A stretch of 64,000 bases of DNA from Reinekea forsetii (GCF_018860385.1 NZ_JAHKPH010000016.1:341245-405244); one strand, 5' to 3'; counted from the stretch's first letter, positions 32,124 through 42,814 are shown. Notes: a model not told the origin generated them from the letters alone. A program made the numbers and translations.

Positions 32124-33850
32124 TGTTATTAGGATTAAATCGCCATGCATGGATAGCTATAGCACCTTGGTTAATGGCAGGACTCTTTTTAGGGCCTGTC
32201 ATTGTGGGTTTATTAGGCACTTGGTTGCCAGCTGCGGGTTATTTACCCGCGCTAGGGCAATCAGAGTTCTCATTAACTCCGCTGATCAGCTTTATCAACT
32301 ATCCCGGCGTCGGCAAAGCATTTTGGTTATCGCTTAGTACAGGGTTGTTTTCTTCTCTGCTAGCACTTATGAGTGTATTCATACTTTTGCTGGGCCTATA
32401 CCCTTCAACAATCTTTAAAAAAGTAGAGCGTTTTTTAGCACCGATTTTATCAATCCCACATGCGGCGTTCGCAATAGGATTTGGTTTTTTAATCACCCCA
32501 AGTGGATGGTTTTTTAGAGCCATCCATGAGCTTACCGGGTGGTTCAATCGCCCTCCCGTAATAACAACACTACAAGACAGTGAAGGCCTGAGCTTAACCT
32601 TGATTTTATTATTAAAGGAAACTCCGTTTTTATTGTTTATGGCCTTAGCCACATTACCAACGCTAAAGGTATCTAAGACACTTTGGCTAGGGGCGAGCCT
32701 CGGGTACTCCAAGGTATTTACTTGGACATGGCTAATATTTCCACAGTTATACCAGCGACTAAGGCTACCTTTTTACTCGGTCATTGCGTACTCATTATCG
32801 GTGGTCGATATTTCGATAATCGCAGGACCAACGGCTCCGCCCACGGCAGCGGTTATGATAACGCGCCTATTTACAGATGCCGATTTATCGCATCGGTTTT
32901 TAGGCGCTGTCGGGGCAAGTGCACTGCTATTTTTAGTGCTCGTTTGTTTAGTTGGGGTTCGAATAGTCGAACAGCTTTTAACAAAGCTAAGGTCTCGACA
33001 ACTAACCAAAGGAAACCGTCGTAAAGCCCCTCAAAAAATACTTTTTGGGTTGTCGATGACAGCTCTGTTGATGCTGACAGTCAGTTACTTCTTTTCGTTT
33101 ACGGTCACGTTTTTATGGAGTATTGCGCAACGATGGCGATACCCAGACATTTTTCCTAGCACTCTGACCAATACGTCTTGGCTAAGATCTTTTGATCGCC
33201 TTTCAGAAACGCTAACAACAACCTTTTCAATTGCACTATGCTCAGCTGTGCTCGCCGTAATTCTCTGTTTATTAGCCTTAGAAAACGAGGTACGACTGCG
33301 CTATAAATATAATCACAACATCAACTCTAACTGGCTACTACTTTGGCTTTATTTACCGCTGCTCGTGCCACAAGTTGCTTTCTTATTTGGGTTTCAAGTA
33401 AGTCTAATTTACCTGAATTTAGATGGCCACTGGTTGGCGGTGCTCTGGTCTCACTTAGTGTTTGTTATACCTTATGTATTTTTAACGCTGAGTGAACCTT
33501 ATCGTAATTATGACGATCGCTACAGCTACATCGCTAAGTCATTATCGAAACAACCCATTCGCGCTTACTTCAAAATTAAATTTACCATGTTGCTCCGCCC
33601 AATTCTCTATGCGTTCGCTATTGGATTCTCTGTCTCCATTGCGCAGTATTTACCGACACTTTTTGTAGGGGCCGGCCACTACGCAACCATCACGACAGAA
33701 GCTGTAGCGATGACATCGGGCAGCAACCGAAGAATGATAGCGGTATTGGCTATGTGGCAACAATTACTGCCGTTTGCCATTTTTACACTCGCTATTGTTA
33801 TACCGGCCATTCGTTTTCGACAACATCGATCGATGAGCCATACTGAATAG
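32123..33850 (+). CDS. ynjC: ABC transporter permease, YnjC-like (fused double permease)
   Basis: Inner-membrane channel of the YnjBCD-type importer. The 575-residue protein has about twelve hydrophobic segments and two permease halves. EAA-like loops lie near residues 185-205 (KTLWLGASLGYSKVFTWTWLIFP) and 465-490 (KSLSKQPIRAYFKIKF). Fusion of the two halves in one chain is usual for this family. It overlaps the binding-protein gene by one base and ends 7 bp before the ATPase gene. Confidence 0.85.
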   Translation: MLLGLNRHAWIAIAPWLMAGLFLGPVIVGLLGTWLPAAGYLPALGQSEFSLTPLISFINYPGVGKAFWLSLSTGLFSSLLALMSVFILLLGLYPSTIFKKVERFLAPILSIPHAAFAIGFGFLITPSGWFFRAIHELTGWFNRPPVITTLQDSEGLSLTLILLLKETPFLLFMALATLPTLKVSKTLWLGASLGYSKVFTWTWLIFPQLYQRLRLPFYSVIAYSLSVVDISIIAGPTAPPTAAVMITRLFTDADLSHRFLGAVGASALLFLVLVCLVGVRIVEQLLTKLRSRQLTKGNRRKAPQKILFGLSMTALLMLTVSYFFSFTVTFLWSIAQRWRYPDIFPSTLTNTSWLRSFDRLSETLTTTFSIALCSAVLAVILCLLALENEVRLRYKYNHNINSNWLLLWLYLPLLVPQVAFLFGFQVSLIYLNLDGHWLAVLWSHLVFVIPYVFLTLSEPYRNYDDRYSYIAKSLSKQPIRAYFKIKFTMLLRPILYAFAIGFSVSIAQYLPTLFVGAGHYATITTEAVAMTSGSNRRMIAVLAMWQQLLPFAIFTLAIVIPAIRFRQHRSMSHTE

Positions 33851-33857
33851 GATATCT

Positions 33858-34496
33858 ATGTCATTTATCATTAAGCAATTGACCATCCACTTGAATCAAA
33901 AACCATTATTCGATGCGTTAAACTTAACCGTAGCAAATGGTGAAATTGCGGCCGTAATGGGCCCCAGTGGTTCAGGCAAGTCAACCTTACTGGCGGCCAT
34001 ATCGGGTACTCTCGCGGGCAATTTTCAAATGCATGGCGATCTCATCCTAAATGATCAATCGTTAAAAGGTGTGCCTATAGAAAAGCGCGGTGTTGGCATT
34101 CTTTTTCAAGATGACTTGCTCTTCCCTCACCTCGACGTGTGCGAGAACTTAATCTTTGGTCTACCGGCGAGTATGACTAAGAAAGAAAAACTGGACAGGG
34201 TACACCAAGCCCTAATGACTTCTGGGTTAGAAAAGTTTGAACATCGCGATGTTTCAACACTTTCTGGGGGGCAACGCGCTCGTGTCAGTTTACTGCGCAC
34301 TTTGCTTTCTAATCCGCGTCTCATTTTATTAGATGAACCCTTTTCTAAACTCGACACTGAATTGCGGGCACAGTTTAGAGAGCGAGTGTTTGAACAAATA
34401 CAGTCGTACAATATTCCTGCTTTACTGGTAACCCACGATAAAGAAGATGTTCCCGAAGGCAGTACTACGTTGATATTGGAGAGCCACTATGCTTGA
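33858..34496 (+). CDS. ynjD: ABC transporter ATPase, YnjD-like
   Basis: ATP-hydrolysing subunit of the importer. The 212-residue protein has Walker A GPSGSGKST (near 35), a Q-loop (ILFQDDLLFPHL), signature STLSGGQRARVSL, Walker B LILLDEPFSKLD and the switch histidine in LVTHDKED. It is short and lacks the C-terminal regulatory domain found in many binding-protein-dependent ATPases. The last 8 bp overlap the next gene, so the phosphatidyltransferase is tied to the transporter operon. Confidence 0.88.
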   Translation: MSFIIKQLTIHLNQKPLFDALNLTVANGEIAAVMGPSGSGKSTLLAAISGTLAGNFQMHGDLILNDQSLKGVPIEKRGVGILFQDDLLFPHLDVCENLIFGLPASMTKKEKLDRVHQALMTSGLEKFEHRDVSTLSGGQRARVSLLRTLLSNPRLILLDEPFSKLDTELRAQFRERVFEQIQSYNIPALLVTHDKEDVPEGSTTLILESHYA

Positions 34497-35112
34497 TCGC
34501 TGGTCATTAAAAATAATAAAACCTGCGCTCGGTAACACAGCGAAGCAGTTAAACAAGTTAGATATAAAAGCCAACCATGTCACCGTAACCGGTTTTTTTA
34601 TCGGCATGTTGAGTATTCCATTGCTCGCCTTTGAACATTACAACTGGGCGCTTGTGGCTCTTGTTTTAAATCGCTTAGCCGATGGATTAGACGGTGAGCT
34701 TGCTCGACTACAATCTGCGACAGACACCGGAGCGTTTTTAGACATTGTGTTGGACTTTATCTTTTACTCTGGCATTGTTTTTGGCTTCGCTTTGGCAAAC
34801 CCAGACACTAATGCGCTTGCCGCTTGCGCCTTGATATTTTCTTTTATGGGTACGGGGGCTAGTTTTTTAGCTTTTGCTATTTTTGCAGAACGTCGACAAT
34901 TAGCCTCAATGACTTATCCTAGTAAAGGCTTTTATTACTTAAACGGTATAACAGAGGGGACCGAAACCATCGCCTTCTTTGTGCTGATGTGTATATGGCC
35001 GATGCATTTCGCGATATTAGCGTGGATTTTTACTGGCCTGTGTGCGGTAACAACGGTGATTAGGGTTCGTAGCGGTGTGTTTACGTTAGCCGAACAAGAG
35101 CGCAAAGCCTAA
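34489..35112 (+). CDS. ynjF: CDP-alcohol phosphatidyltransferase family protein, YnjF-like
   Basis: Integral membrane enzyme expected to transfer a phosphatidyl group from a CDP-alcohol such as CDP-diacylglycerol to an alcohol acceptor. The 207-residue product carries the family motif DGxxARx8Gx3D as LADGLDGELARLQSATDTGAFLDIVLD, with about five to six transmembrane segments. The same gene class follows ynjBCD in E. coli as ynjF. The acceptor is unknown. The 8-bp overlap with the ATPase gene shows that it belongs to this operon. Confidence 0.85.
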   Translation: MLDRWSLKIIKPALGNTAKQLNKLDIKANHVTVTGFFIGMLSIPLLAFEHYNWALVALVLNRLADGLDGELARLQSATDTGAFLDIVLDFIFYSGIVFGFALANPDTNALAACALIFSFMGTGASFLAFAIFAERRQLASMTYPSKGFYYLNGITEGTETIAFFVLMCIWPMHFAILAWIFTGLCAVTTVIRVRSGVFTLAEQERKA

Positions 35113-35139
35113 ACAAGCGATGCGCTCTCACTAAGAGTG

Positions 35140-36180
35140 TTATTGAGTGAACACTCGATTCTCTTGTTCTTGAACACGGATAAAAGTAGTACGTTTTGAA
35201 AGCTCTTTCAAAGAAGCGGCACCCACGTAAGTACAGGTGGAACGAACACCGCCTAAAATATCAGAAACGGTTTGCTCTAATGGACCACGATAAGGCACCT
35301 TAACCGTTTTTCCTTCACTGGCTCGATAGTTCGCCACGCCGCCATGATATTTGTTCATGGCCGTGTCGGAACTCATACCATAAAACAATTTAAACTGTTT
35401 GCCTTCTTGCTCAACTAAGTCACCACCTGATTCATCGTGCCCGGCCAACATACCACCGAGCATGACAAAATCGGCACCGGCGCCAAAGGCTTTCGACACA
35501 TCACCTGGGCAAGAGCATCCGCCATCCGAAATCACATGGCCATTTAAACCGTGTGCGGCATCTGCACATTCAATCACCGCCGATACTTGCGGATACCCCA
35601 CACCGGTTTTAACACGTGTAGTGCATACAGAACCAGGACCAATACCGACCTTAACGATATCCGCACCAGAAATGATAAGCTCCTCGGCCATTTCGCCAGT
35701 GACCACATTACCGGCCACAATGACAACGTTTTGATTATCGGCGCGGACTTTACGCAAAAACTCAACAAAATGCTCTGAATAGCCATTGGCCACATCAATG
35801 CACGCGAACATAAGTCTTGAGTCTAAGGCTAGAATTTCTTTTAACTTTGCAAAATCAGCATCCGAAGTGCCTGTGCTGACCATAATGTAATTACACTGTT
35901 CATCGCTGATCTCCGACAAAAATACTTGCCATTGCTCAACACTGTAATGCTTATGAACGGCCGTCAACATTTTATGATTGGCTAATGTTTTTGCCGCTTC
36001 AAACGTACCGACAGTGTCCATATTAGCTGCAATAATGGGCACACCTGTCCAAGTTTTTTGACTGTTGCGGAAAGTATAGGTTCGATCGAGAGACACTTGC
36101 GAACGGCTTTTTAAAGTTGATCGCTTTGGGCGAATCATGACATCTTTAAAGCCAAGTTTGATTTCATTTTCAACGTGCAT
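35140..36180 (-). CDS. guaC: GMP reductase
   Basis: NADPH-dependent conversion of GMP to IMP in purine salvage. The 346-residue TIM-barrel enzyme (E. coli 347) has the IMPDH/GMPR loop with catalytic cysteine in [18 protein letters not shown] (near 186), phosphate-binding [16 protein letters not shown] and [11 protein letters not shown]. It lacks CBS domains, as expected for GuaC and unlike GuaB. It ends 28 bp from the convergent ynjF-like gene. Confidence 0.96.
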   Translation of the reverse strand: MHVENEIKLGFKDVMIRPKRSTLKSRSQVSLDRTYTFRNSQKTWTGVPIIAANMDTVGTFEAAKTLANHKMLTAVHKHYSVEQWQVFLSEISDEQCNYIMVSTGTSDADFAKLKEILALDSRLMFACIDVANGYSEHFVEFLRKVRADNQNVVIVAGNVVTGEMAEELIISGADIVKVGIGPGSVCTTRVKTGVGYPQVSAVIECADAAHGLNGHVISDGGCSCPGDVSKAFGAGADFVMLGGMLAGHDESGGDLVEQEGKQFKLFYGMSSDTAMNKYHGGVANYRASEGKTVKVPYRGPLEQTVSDILGGVRSTCTYVGAASLKELSKRTTFIRVQEQENRVFTQ

Positions 36181-36279
36181 AACTACTCCGGTTTGGGATA
36201 CTTTTGATCAAGCCGGTGTCCAATGCTATCACGCAGTTTGCAGAATCGGTAGATTTATTTGACCAAATGGTTAGATCAT

Positions 36280-36313
36280 TTAAATGGACCGACGCAATAG
36301 GCGGTCCATTTAA
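36280..36313 (-). terminator. Hairpin after the ferredoxin gene
   Basis: An 11-bp inverted repeat TTAAATGGACC/GGTCCATTTAA surrounds a 12-nt loop 7 bp after the ferredoxin stop and 100 bp before guaC. The U tract is short. It probably ends the coaD-fdx transcript. Confidence 0.6.
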
Positions 36314-36319
36314 GAGGGA

Positions 36320-36577
<258 letters not shown>

Positions 36578-36607
36578 TCAGATCCTCTTTGTCGCGGTTT
36601 AATTCGA

Positions 36608-37090
<483 letters not shown>

Positions 37091-37147
37091 CTATGAGCTC
37101 CATTAAAAAGCGCGCGCATATTAACGTATGCGACGCTGACAAACAAA

Positions 37148-38575
37148 TTAACGGCCAAAAATCCTCATAATTGATGACACAAGCCAATTTTTATAGGGTG
37201 GATAGAATAATTGTAGGCTATTGATACGGCCTTTGCTGACTACCGGTTTTGCCTTGGAAAATGTTTGAAACCCATCGTAGCCGTGATAATGCCCCATTCC
37301 ACTTTGGCCAATACCTCCAAAGGGGAGGTTATCCATAGTGACATGAACCATAGCCTCATTGAACACAAGCCCCCCGCTGTGAGTTTGCTGCTCAAAAACA
37401 GGCTTCAATGACTTATCATAGCCAAACACATACAGTGCGAGCGGCCTTGGTCGGTCATTAATGTACTGAGTTGCTTCGGCTAAGGTTTCGTACCCCACTA
37501 CAGGGAAAAGTGGCCCGAAGATTTCTTCTTGCATCACAGCGCAATCGTCCGGCACACCCGTCAGTAACATAGGCGGCAATTTGGTTCCGTAGTCCGCTAA
37601 ATCTTCACTGTCACCGGCGATATGAAGCGTTGCTCCTCGCGCCAACGCTTCTTCTACATAGCCAACTAATCGAGAGCGCTGCCGTTCATTGATGATTGAA
37701 GTATAGTCGTTGTTGTCGGCGACATTTGGGTACTGTCGACGTGCTTCCACCAAAAAATGCTGAACAAATTCGTCAATACGATCTGTAGGGCAAAGTACAT
37801 AATCTGGTGCAACGCAGGTTTGACCTGCATTCACGCACTTAGGAAACACTAGCCTAGCCGCCGCTTCGCGAACGGGGATCGATTTATCGATTACGACCGG
37901 GCTTTTTCCGCCCAACTCTAGCGTCACTGGGGTTAAGTTCTGACTGGCGGCACGCATGATGTGCTTGCCTACCGTAGTAGAACCCGTAAACAATAGATGA
38001 TCAAAAGGCAACTCTGAAAAAGCTTGGGCTATATCGACTTCGCCATTCACGATACGCAGTTCTGATGCCGCAAAATATTTACGCACCAGTGATTCCATTA
38101 AAGCGCCAAAGACCGGCGTAAACTCAGAAACCTTGACCAATGCCACATTTCCCGCCGCAATAGCACCTACGACTGGCGCTACGGTTAGCAGCAATGGGTA
38201 ATTCCAAGGCGCAATCACCCCCACGACACCAAGTGGTTGATAAATCACCTTTGCACTGGCAGGCAAGTGAATGAGGCCAGCAAATTTTCGCTTAGGAGCG
38301 GTCCAACGCTTCAAGTGCTTTAGCGCATCATTTATCGCCATCATGCTGGGTAAAATTTCACCTATGCGTGTGTCGTTATATGCACGGCCATTAAAATCGG
38401 TTGAAATCGCCTCAATCAGGGCGTCTTGGTTCTCCAAAATTAATGCTTTTAACTTAAGTAAGCGTTGTTTTCGAATAGACACACTGGGGTAAGGCGAGGT
38501 GGCATAGGCACGTTTTAACGCCGAAAACTGCTCATTTACGTGCTCAAAAGACGCTGTGGGTAAGGGTGTGGACAT
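37148..38575 (-). CDS. Aldehyde dehydrogenase, coniferyl aldehyde dehydrogenase-like
   Basis: NAD(P)-dependent oxidation of aldehydes to acids. The 475-residue protein has IAPWNYPLLL, the coenzyme-loop motif GSTTVGKHIM (near 198), general-base glutamate in LELGGKSP (E220), nucleophile in NAGQTCVAPDY (C254) and EEIFGPLFPV. A hydrophobic, basic C-terminus (LVSSIMRIFGR) suggests membrane association, as in class 3 aldehyde dehydrogenases. Overall it is closest to the coniferyl aldehyde dehydrogenase subgroup, although many members act on fatty or medium-chain aldehydes. Unlinked in function to its neighbours coaD and rsmD. Confidence 0.88.
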   Translation of the reverse strand: MSTPLPTASFEHVNEQFSALKRAYATSPYPSVSIRKQRLLKLKALILENQDALIEAISTDFNGRAYNDTRIGEILPSMMAINDALKHLKRWTAPKRKFAGLIHLPASAKVIYQPLGVVGVIAPWNYPLLLTVAPVVGAIAAGNVALVKVSEFTPVFGALMESLVRKYFAASELRIVNGEVDIAQAFSELPFDHLLFTGSTTVGKHIMRAASQNLTPVTLELGGKSPVVIDKSIPVREAAARLVFPKCVNAGQTCVAPDYVLCPTDRIDEFVQHFLVEARRQYPNVADNNDYTSIINERQRSRLVGYVEEALARGATLHIAGDSEDLADYGTKLPPMLLTGVPDDCAVMQEEIFGPLFPVVGYETLAEATQYINDRPRPLALYVFGYDKSLKPVFEQQTHSGGLVFNEAMVHVTMDNLPFGGIGQSGMGHYHGYDGFQTFSKAKPVVSKGRINSLQLFYPPYKNWLVSSIMRIFGR

Positions 38576-38635
38576 CGTAAACCGACCTATAAAATTGAAT
38601 AATTGTTAGGCAGTTTAATCATAAATGACCATGGG

Positions 38636-39229
38636 TCAACTAATGTTATTGACCTGCTGAACAAGGCGTATTCTTAAATTTCCAGCGGTTTTGTCTTTAA
38701 CCGTTTGCCAATGAGGCGATAAGTCTAGTATTTGCGATTTCGGTGTTTCGATATACAAAAACCCTTTTGCGGTTAAAAGCTCGCGTGTCTCGATAATCTC
38801 CAGTGTTTCTTGCCATAAATTCAACGCAAATGGAGGGTCTATAAAGATCAAATCGACAGGGCTCGAAACCGATTGCAAATACTGCGCAGCTTTAACTTTG
38901 TGAACCTGTGCATTGGTTTCTTTAAGAGTCGTCAAAGATGCTTGAATAGAATTGGCGGCCTGCATAGAAGGCTCTACAAAATCACAACGCTCTGCCCCAC
39001 GAGACAAGGCTTCTAACCCCAAAGCCCCTGTCCCAGCAAAACAGTCCACAACATTCATATCGGCCAAGTCAAATTGCAGCCAATTAAATAAGGTTTCTCG
39101 AATTCGGTCCGGTGTTGGGCGCAAACCTTCAATAGCTGGGATAGGCAACTTTCGCCCCCGATGCTTACCCCCGACAATTCTCAGTTGTGCCAAAACGGGC
39201 TTATTACTGGGGCGTTTTGATTTGCTCAA
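38636..39229 (-). CDS. rsmD: 16S rRNA (guanine-966-N2)-methyltransferase RsmD
   Basis: Methylates G966 of 16S rRNA in the assembled 30S subunit. The 197-residue protein has the N-terminal motif GGKHRGRKLPIPAIEGLRPT, SAM-binding VDCFAGTGALGLEALSRGA and the catalytic DLIFIDPPF motif. Its first 26 bp overlap the end of the upstream M16-like gene. Position next to ftsY is conserved in many gammaproteobacteria. Confidence 0.96.
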   Translation of the reverse strand: MSKSKRPSNKPVLAQLRIVGGKHRGRKLPIPAIEGLRPTPDRIRETLFNWLQFDLADMNVVDCFAGTGALGLEALSRGAERCDFVEPSMQAANSIQASLTTLKETNAQVHKVKAAQYLQSVSSPVDLIFIDPPFALNLWQETLEIIETRELLTAKGFLYIETPKSQILDLSPHWQTVKDKTAGNLRIRLVQQVNNIS

Positions 39230-40103
39230 GAGCGTACTCCATCATTCTGTTTACATCTTCTACGGAAACGTTGGCAAGCCGCTCGGGCTGCTCAACAAAA
39301 AAGCGGAACGGCACATTATAAACTATGGCTGTCTGTAAATATCGATGCAATTGCGACTGGGTTCTATTGCGAGCCTTTGCGGACTCAACAAAGGCCTCAT
39401 AAACGGGTTTGAATTCGCTAGCACTCACTTCGAATAAAGTATCTGTCGACAAAGTACTGTTAAATGTCACAACACTGCGTTCACGACGGTGATCCCAAGA
39501 CATTTGAATGTCGTATCCAGACAGGCGCTGCTTAATAATGCTAACGGCCATTAAAAAGGCCAGCTGATCTTGTGATTGCATGGGGGGTGACGTTAAAAAT
39601 GCCAAACCTCGACTCGATGACATACTAATTTCAATGCCCTCACCGCGTGTTTCGGCCAACTCTCGATCAATAAGCTCCGCCCACTGGATATTAAATGGCC
39701 CAGAAACGACAATAGACTCGATATTGTCTGGCAACCATTGCTCTAAAAATAATAAAGAATCTTCTAAAACTGCTTTATTAACTGGATTCGTTAAAGTGAG
39801 CACCATCTTGCCACCTTGCAACTGACTCGAAAATGCCGAGCTGTTATCGACCGCCAAAGAAGTAGACGGGATGGCATCGAGTACAATACTCATGATTAAA
39901 GAATCGGCAGAGGGCAGCGCTAACCACTGCACGGAACCAACGCTTCTCACCTCAACGTTATCTAAAGACCATCGTTGATTACTCGTTGCGCTTTCAACAT
40001 TCTCGGGCACATCCGGTTCAGAGCCCAGATTATTTAATATGATGATCAGCGGTATCGTTATATAAATGATGATCCACAGCGTACGACGCCGAAAGTGAAA
40101 CAT
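39204..40103 (-). CDS. Membrane-anchored M16-like protein, probable inactive remnant
   Basis: Unrecognised beyond a likely M16 relationship. The 299-residue product has one N-terminal transmembrane helix (about 8-25), a soluble region, and a C-terminus reading IVYNVPFRFFVEQPERLANVSVEDVNRMM, which resembles the end of M16 zinc peptidases and their inactive partners. The zinc motif HxxEH is absent. In Pseudomonas and relatives two M16 genes occupy the space between rsmD and ftsY. Here a single short gene remains, divergent from ftsY by 77 bp and overlapping rsmD. I infer a decayed or repurposed second M16 subunit. Confidence 0.6.
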   Translation of the reverse strand: MFHFRRRTLWIIIYITIPLIIILNNLGSEPDVPENVESATSNQRWSLDNVEVRSVGSVQWLALPSADSLIMSIVLDAIPSTSLAVDNSSAFSSQLQGGKMVLTLTNPVNKAVLEDSLLFLEQWLPDNIESIVVSGPFNIQWAELIDRELAETRGEGIEISMSSSRGLAFLTSPPMQSQDQLAFLMAVSIIKQRLSGYDIQMSWDHRRERSVVTFNSTLSTDTLFEVSASEFKPVYEAFVESAKARNRTQSQLHRYLQTAIVYNVPFRFFVEQPERLANVSVEDVNRMMEYALEQIKTPQ

Positions 40104-40180
40104 TCTACTTATCCATTTTTGGGTGACTCTGTGCTAGCATACCGTCCCGTTTATCAAAGCAAAACTGGCAACTACTTAAA

Positions 40181-41173
40181 ATGTTTGGATTCTCAAAGCG
40201 TAAAGATAAAACTGAACCGGAAAAAGCCACCGAGGCTGCGCCAAAATCAACATGGTTTGACCGCGTAAAATCTGGTTTAGGGAAAACCCGTAAACAGTTG
40301 TCGAGCGGAATGGCAACGGCCCTACTCGGTAAAAAGACTCTTGATGAAGACACGTTAGAAGAATTAGAAACACTTCTGTTGTCGTCCGATGTTGGCATTG
40401 AAGCGACTCAGGCCATTTTAGATAACTTAGTAGAGCGTGTTAGTCGTAAAGAACTGAAAGACTCAGACGCGCTCATGCAAGCGTTGCACGACACCTTAAC
40501 CGATGAGCTCACGGCCGTCGAAGCCCCCTTAACCATTGAACAATCGGATAAACCTTTTGTCGTATTGGTCGTTGGTGTAAATGGGGTAGGTAAAACCACG
40601 ACTATTGGTAAAATGACCAAGCATTTTAAAGCCCAAGGCAAGTCAGTCATGCTCGCAGCGGGAGATACTTTCCGCGCTGCGGCCGTAGAACAGCTGCAAA
40701 CATGGGGCGAACGCAATGATGTACCCGTTATTGCTCAACATACCGGTGCTGACAGCGCTTCGGTTATCTTTGATGCAGTTCAAGCCGCCACTTCTAGAAA
40801 CGTCGACATCGTGATTGCCGATACCGCAGGCCGATTACATAACAAAGATAATTTAATGGCTGAGCTTGAAAAAGTGCTCCGCGTTATGAAAAAAATAGAC
40901 GACACAGCCCCGCACGAAGTGCTATTAGTACTCGATGCCGCTACCGGCCAAAATGCCGTCAGCCAGGCTGAAAACTTCACCAAAGTCGCACCGCTCACGG
41001 GTTTAGTTTTAACCAAATTAGATGGCACCGCTAAAGGTGGGGTTATTTTCGCCCTGGCGAAAAAGCTTGGTTTACCCGTCCGCTTTATTGGTGTGGGCGA
41101 GCAAGCTGAAGATTTAAATACATTCACCGCCTCTGAATTCGTGGATGCTCTATTGAGTAACGATGCCGAATGA
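40181..41173 (+). CDS. ftsY: Signal recognition particle receptor FtsY
   Basis: GTPase receptor that docks ribosome-SRP complexes to the Sec translocon. The 330-residue protein has a short charged N-terminus, the helical N domain (about 30-110) and the NG GTPase domain with GVNGVGKTTTIGKM (near 135), DTFRAAAVEQL, DTAGR and TKLDGTAKGG. The A domain is much shorter than in E. coli FtsY (497 residues). The stop overlaps the ftsE start by 4 bp (ATGA). Confidence 0.97.
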   Translation: MFGFSKRKDKTEPEKATEAAPKSTWFDRVKSGLGKTRKQLSSGMATALLGKKTLDEDTLEELETLLLSSDVGIEATQAILDNLVERVSRKELKDSDALMQALHDTLTDELTAVEAPLTIEQSDKPFVVLVVGVNGVGKTTTIGKMTKHFKAQGKSVMLAAGDTFRAAAVEQLQTWGERNDVPVIAQHTGADSASVIFDAVQAATSRNVDIVIADTAGRLHNKDNLMAELEKVLRVMKKIDDTAPHEVLLVLDAATGQNAVSQAENFTKVAPLTGLVLTKLDGTAKGGVIFALAKKLGLPVRFIGVGEQAEDLNTFTASEFVDALLSNDAE

Positions 41174-41835
41174 TCCATTTTGATCAAGTCAGTAAACGCT
41201 ATGACGGCGGCTTTGAAGCACTTTCTAGCGTCAGTTGCAGTATCGAAAAAGGCGAAATGGTCTTTCTTACCGGCCATTCTGGGGCAGGCAAAAGTACCTT
41301 TTTAAATTTACTGACCGCCATAGAAAAGCCATCTTCTGGCCAAATACGCGTTGATGGCCAACAATTGAACACTCTAACAAAACGCGATATTGCTTTTTAC
41401 CGTCGTAAAGTTGGTATTGTTCATCAAGACCACCAGCTGATCATGGATCAGAGTGTATTCAACAATGTAGCCCAGCCACTGCTGATTGCCGGAGAAGCCC
41501 CAAATGAGGTTAAGCGTCGTGTTCGCGCGGCCCTCGATAAAGTCGGGCTACTCAGCAAAGAAAAGTTCAACCCCGTGCAACTTTCTGGGGGTGAGCAACA
41601 AAGAGTAGGGATTGCCCGCGCTGTCGTTAAAAAACCAGATCTAATTCTAGCCGATGAGCCTACAGGTAACTTAGACCCAGAATTGTCTCGCGATATTATG
41701 AATCTGTTTCGACAGTTCAATGAAGTGGGCACTACCGTATTAATTGCCAGCCACGATTTAGGCCTCATTGCGCGATTAGATTACCGGGTATTGTCGTTAA
41801 ACCAAGGCAAATTGCTTGCCTCACCTTTTCAATAG
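41170..41835 (+). CDS. ftsE: Cell-division ATP-binding protein FtsE
   Basis: ATPase of the FtsEX complex that controls peptidoglycan hydrolases at the septum. The 221-residue ABC protein has [13 protein letters not shown], Walker [10 protein letters not shown] (near 36), Q-loop VHQDHQL, signature [14 protein letters not shown] and Walker [13 protein letters not shown]. It overlaps ftsY by 4 bp and precedes ftsX by 13 bp. Confidence 0.97.
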   Translation: MIHFDQVSKRYDGGFEALSSVSCSIEKGEMVFLTGHSGAGKSTFLNLLTAIEKPSSGQIRVDGQQLNTLTKRDIAFYRRKVGIVHQDHQLIMDQSVFNNVAQPLLIAGEAPNEVKRRVRAALDKVGLLSKEKFNPVQLSGGEQQRVGIARAVVKKPDLILADEPTGNLDPELSRDIMNLFRQFNEVGTTVLIASHDLGLIARLDYRVLSLNQGKLLASPFQ

Positions 41836-41848
41836 TTAAGGCACCCAT

Positions 41849-42814
41849 ATGTCTAAACGTAAAGCGGCCACCAACCGACGTCGCAATAGAGCTCCCACTA
41901 TAGATGTTAAGTCTTGGCTTCGGCACCACCGTCAATGCGCGGTTGAGTCTTTAATTCGCTTGGTCAAACACCCAATTTCTTCGGCCTTAACTTGGCTGGT
42001 GATTGCTATCGCTATAATGTTACCGACGCTTTTCTACGTCGCCTTTCACGCCGTTAATTTGTCGACTCAAGCGTGGCAAGCTGGCGGTCAAATCACCTTA
42101 TATTTATCGGATGAAACCAATAAGGCCGAAGGTTTAGCCTTAAGTGCCGACCTTGCCAGCCGACCTGAAATAGAATTCAGCCAGTACATCGACAAACAAC
42201 AGGCCTGGAGTGACTTTCAAAGCGCACTCACGATGACCAATGAACTGGCTGATTTTTCGAACCCGTTACCGGCCAGCATCGTCCTGATACCTAAGCAACA
42301 AAGTAGCGTTGAATTAGAAGCACTGGTTTTAACTTTGCAAGGGCTGGCTAACGTAGACAATATTCAAATAGATTTAGAATGGATCAGCCGATTAAACCAA
42401 TTGTTGGCATTGGCTGAGAAAGTGGTTCAGCTGATCGGCCTTATTTTAGCGGTAGCGGTAGTCTTAATTGTGGGCAATACCATCCGCTTAAACATTGAAT
42501 CGCGTAAAGATGAGATCCGTATTATTAAGCTTCTGGGTGCGACCGACGCCTATATTAAGCGGCCTTTCGTGTATTTGGGGTTTTGGTACGGCTGCCTTGG
42601 CGGCTTAGCGGCGTGGCTATTAATCACCCTAATCAGTCTAAGCATACATTCAACCTTAGCGGAGTTTCTCAGCAGCTATAATCTGCTAGCCCCTAAATTG
42701 TGGTTAACAGGCAGCCAAATAATATTATTACTTTTGGCCTCTATCCTCATCAGCCTGTTTGGCGCGAGAATAGCGTTATGGCGGCATTTAAGAGAGTTTG
42801 ATCAGCCTAAATGA
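41849..42814 (+). CDS. ftsX: Cell-division membrane protein FtsX
   Basis: Membrane partner of FtsE; its periplasmic loop activates amidase regulators such as EnvC. The 321-residue product has a basic N-terminus, a first transmembrane helix (about 50-75), a periplasmic domain (about 76-190) and three further helices (around 195-215, 245-265 and 285-305). ESRKDEIRIIKLLGATDAYIKRPF is the typical FtsX/MacB cytosolic motif. ftsY-ftsE-ftsX-rpoH is the canonical gene order. Confidence 0.95.
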   Translation: MSKRKAATNRRRNRAPTIDVKSWLRHHRQCAVESLIRLVKHPISSALTWLVIAIAIMLPTLFYVAFHAVNLSTQAWQAGGQITLYLSDETNKAEGLALSADLASRPEIEFSQYIDKQQAWSDFQSALTMTNELADFSNPLPASIVLIPKQQSSVELEALVLTLQGLANVDNIQIDLEWISRLNQLLALAEKVVQLIGLILAVAVVLIVGNTIRLNIESRKDEIRIIKLLGATDAYIKRPFVYLGFWYGCLGGLAAWLLITLISLSIHSTLAEFLSSYNLLAPKLWLTGSQIILLLLASILISLFGARIALWRHLREFDQPK

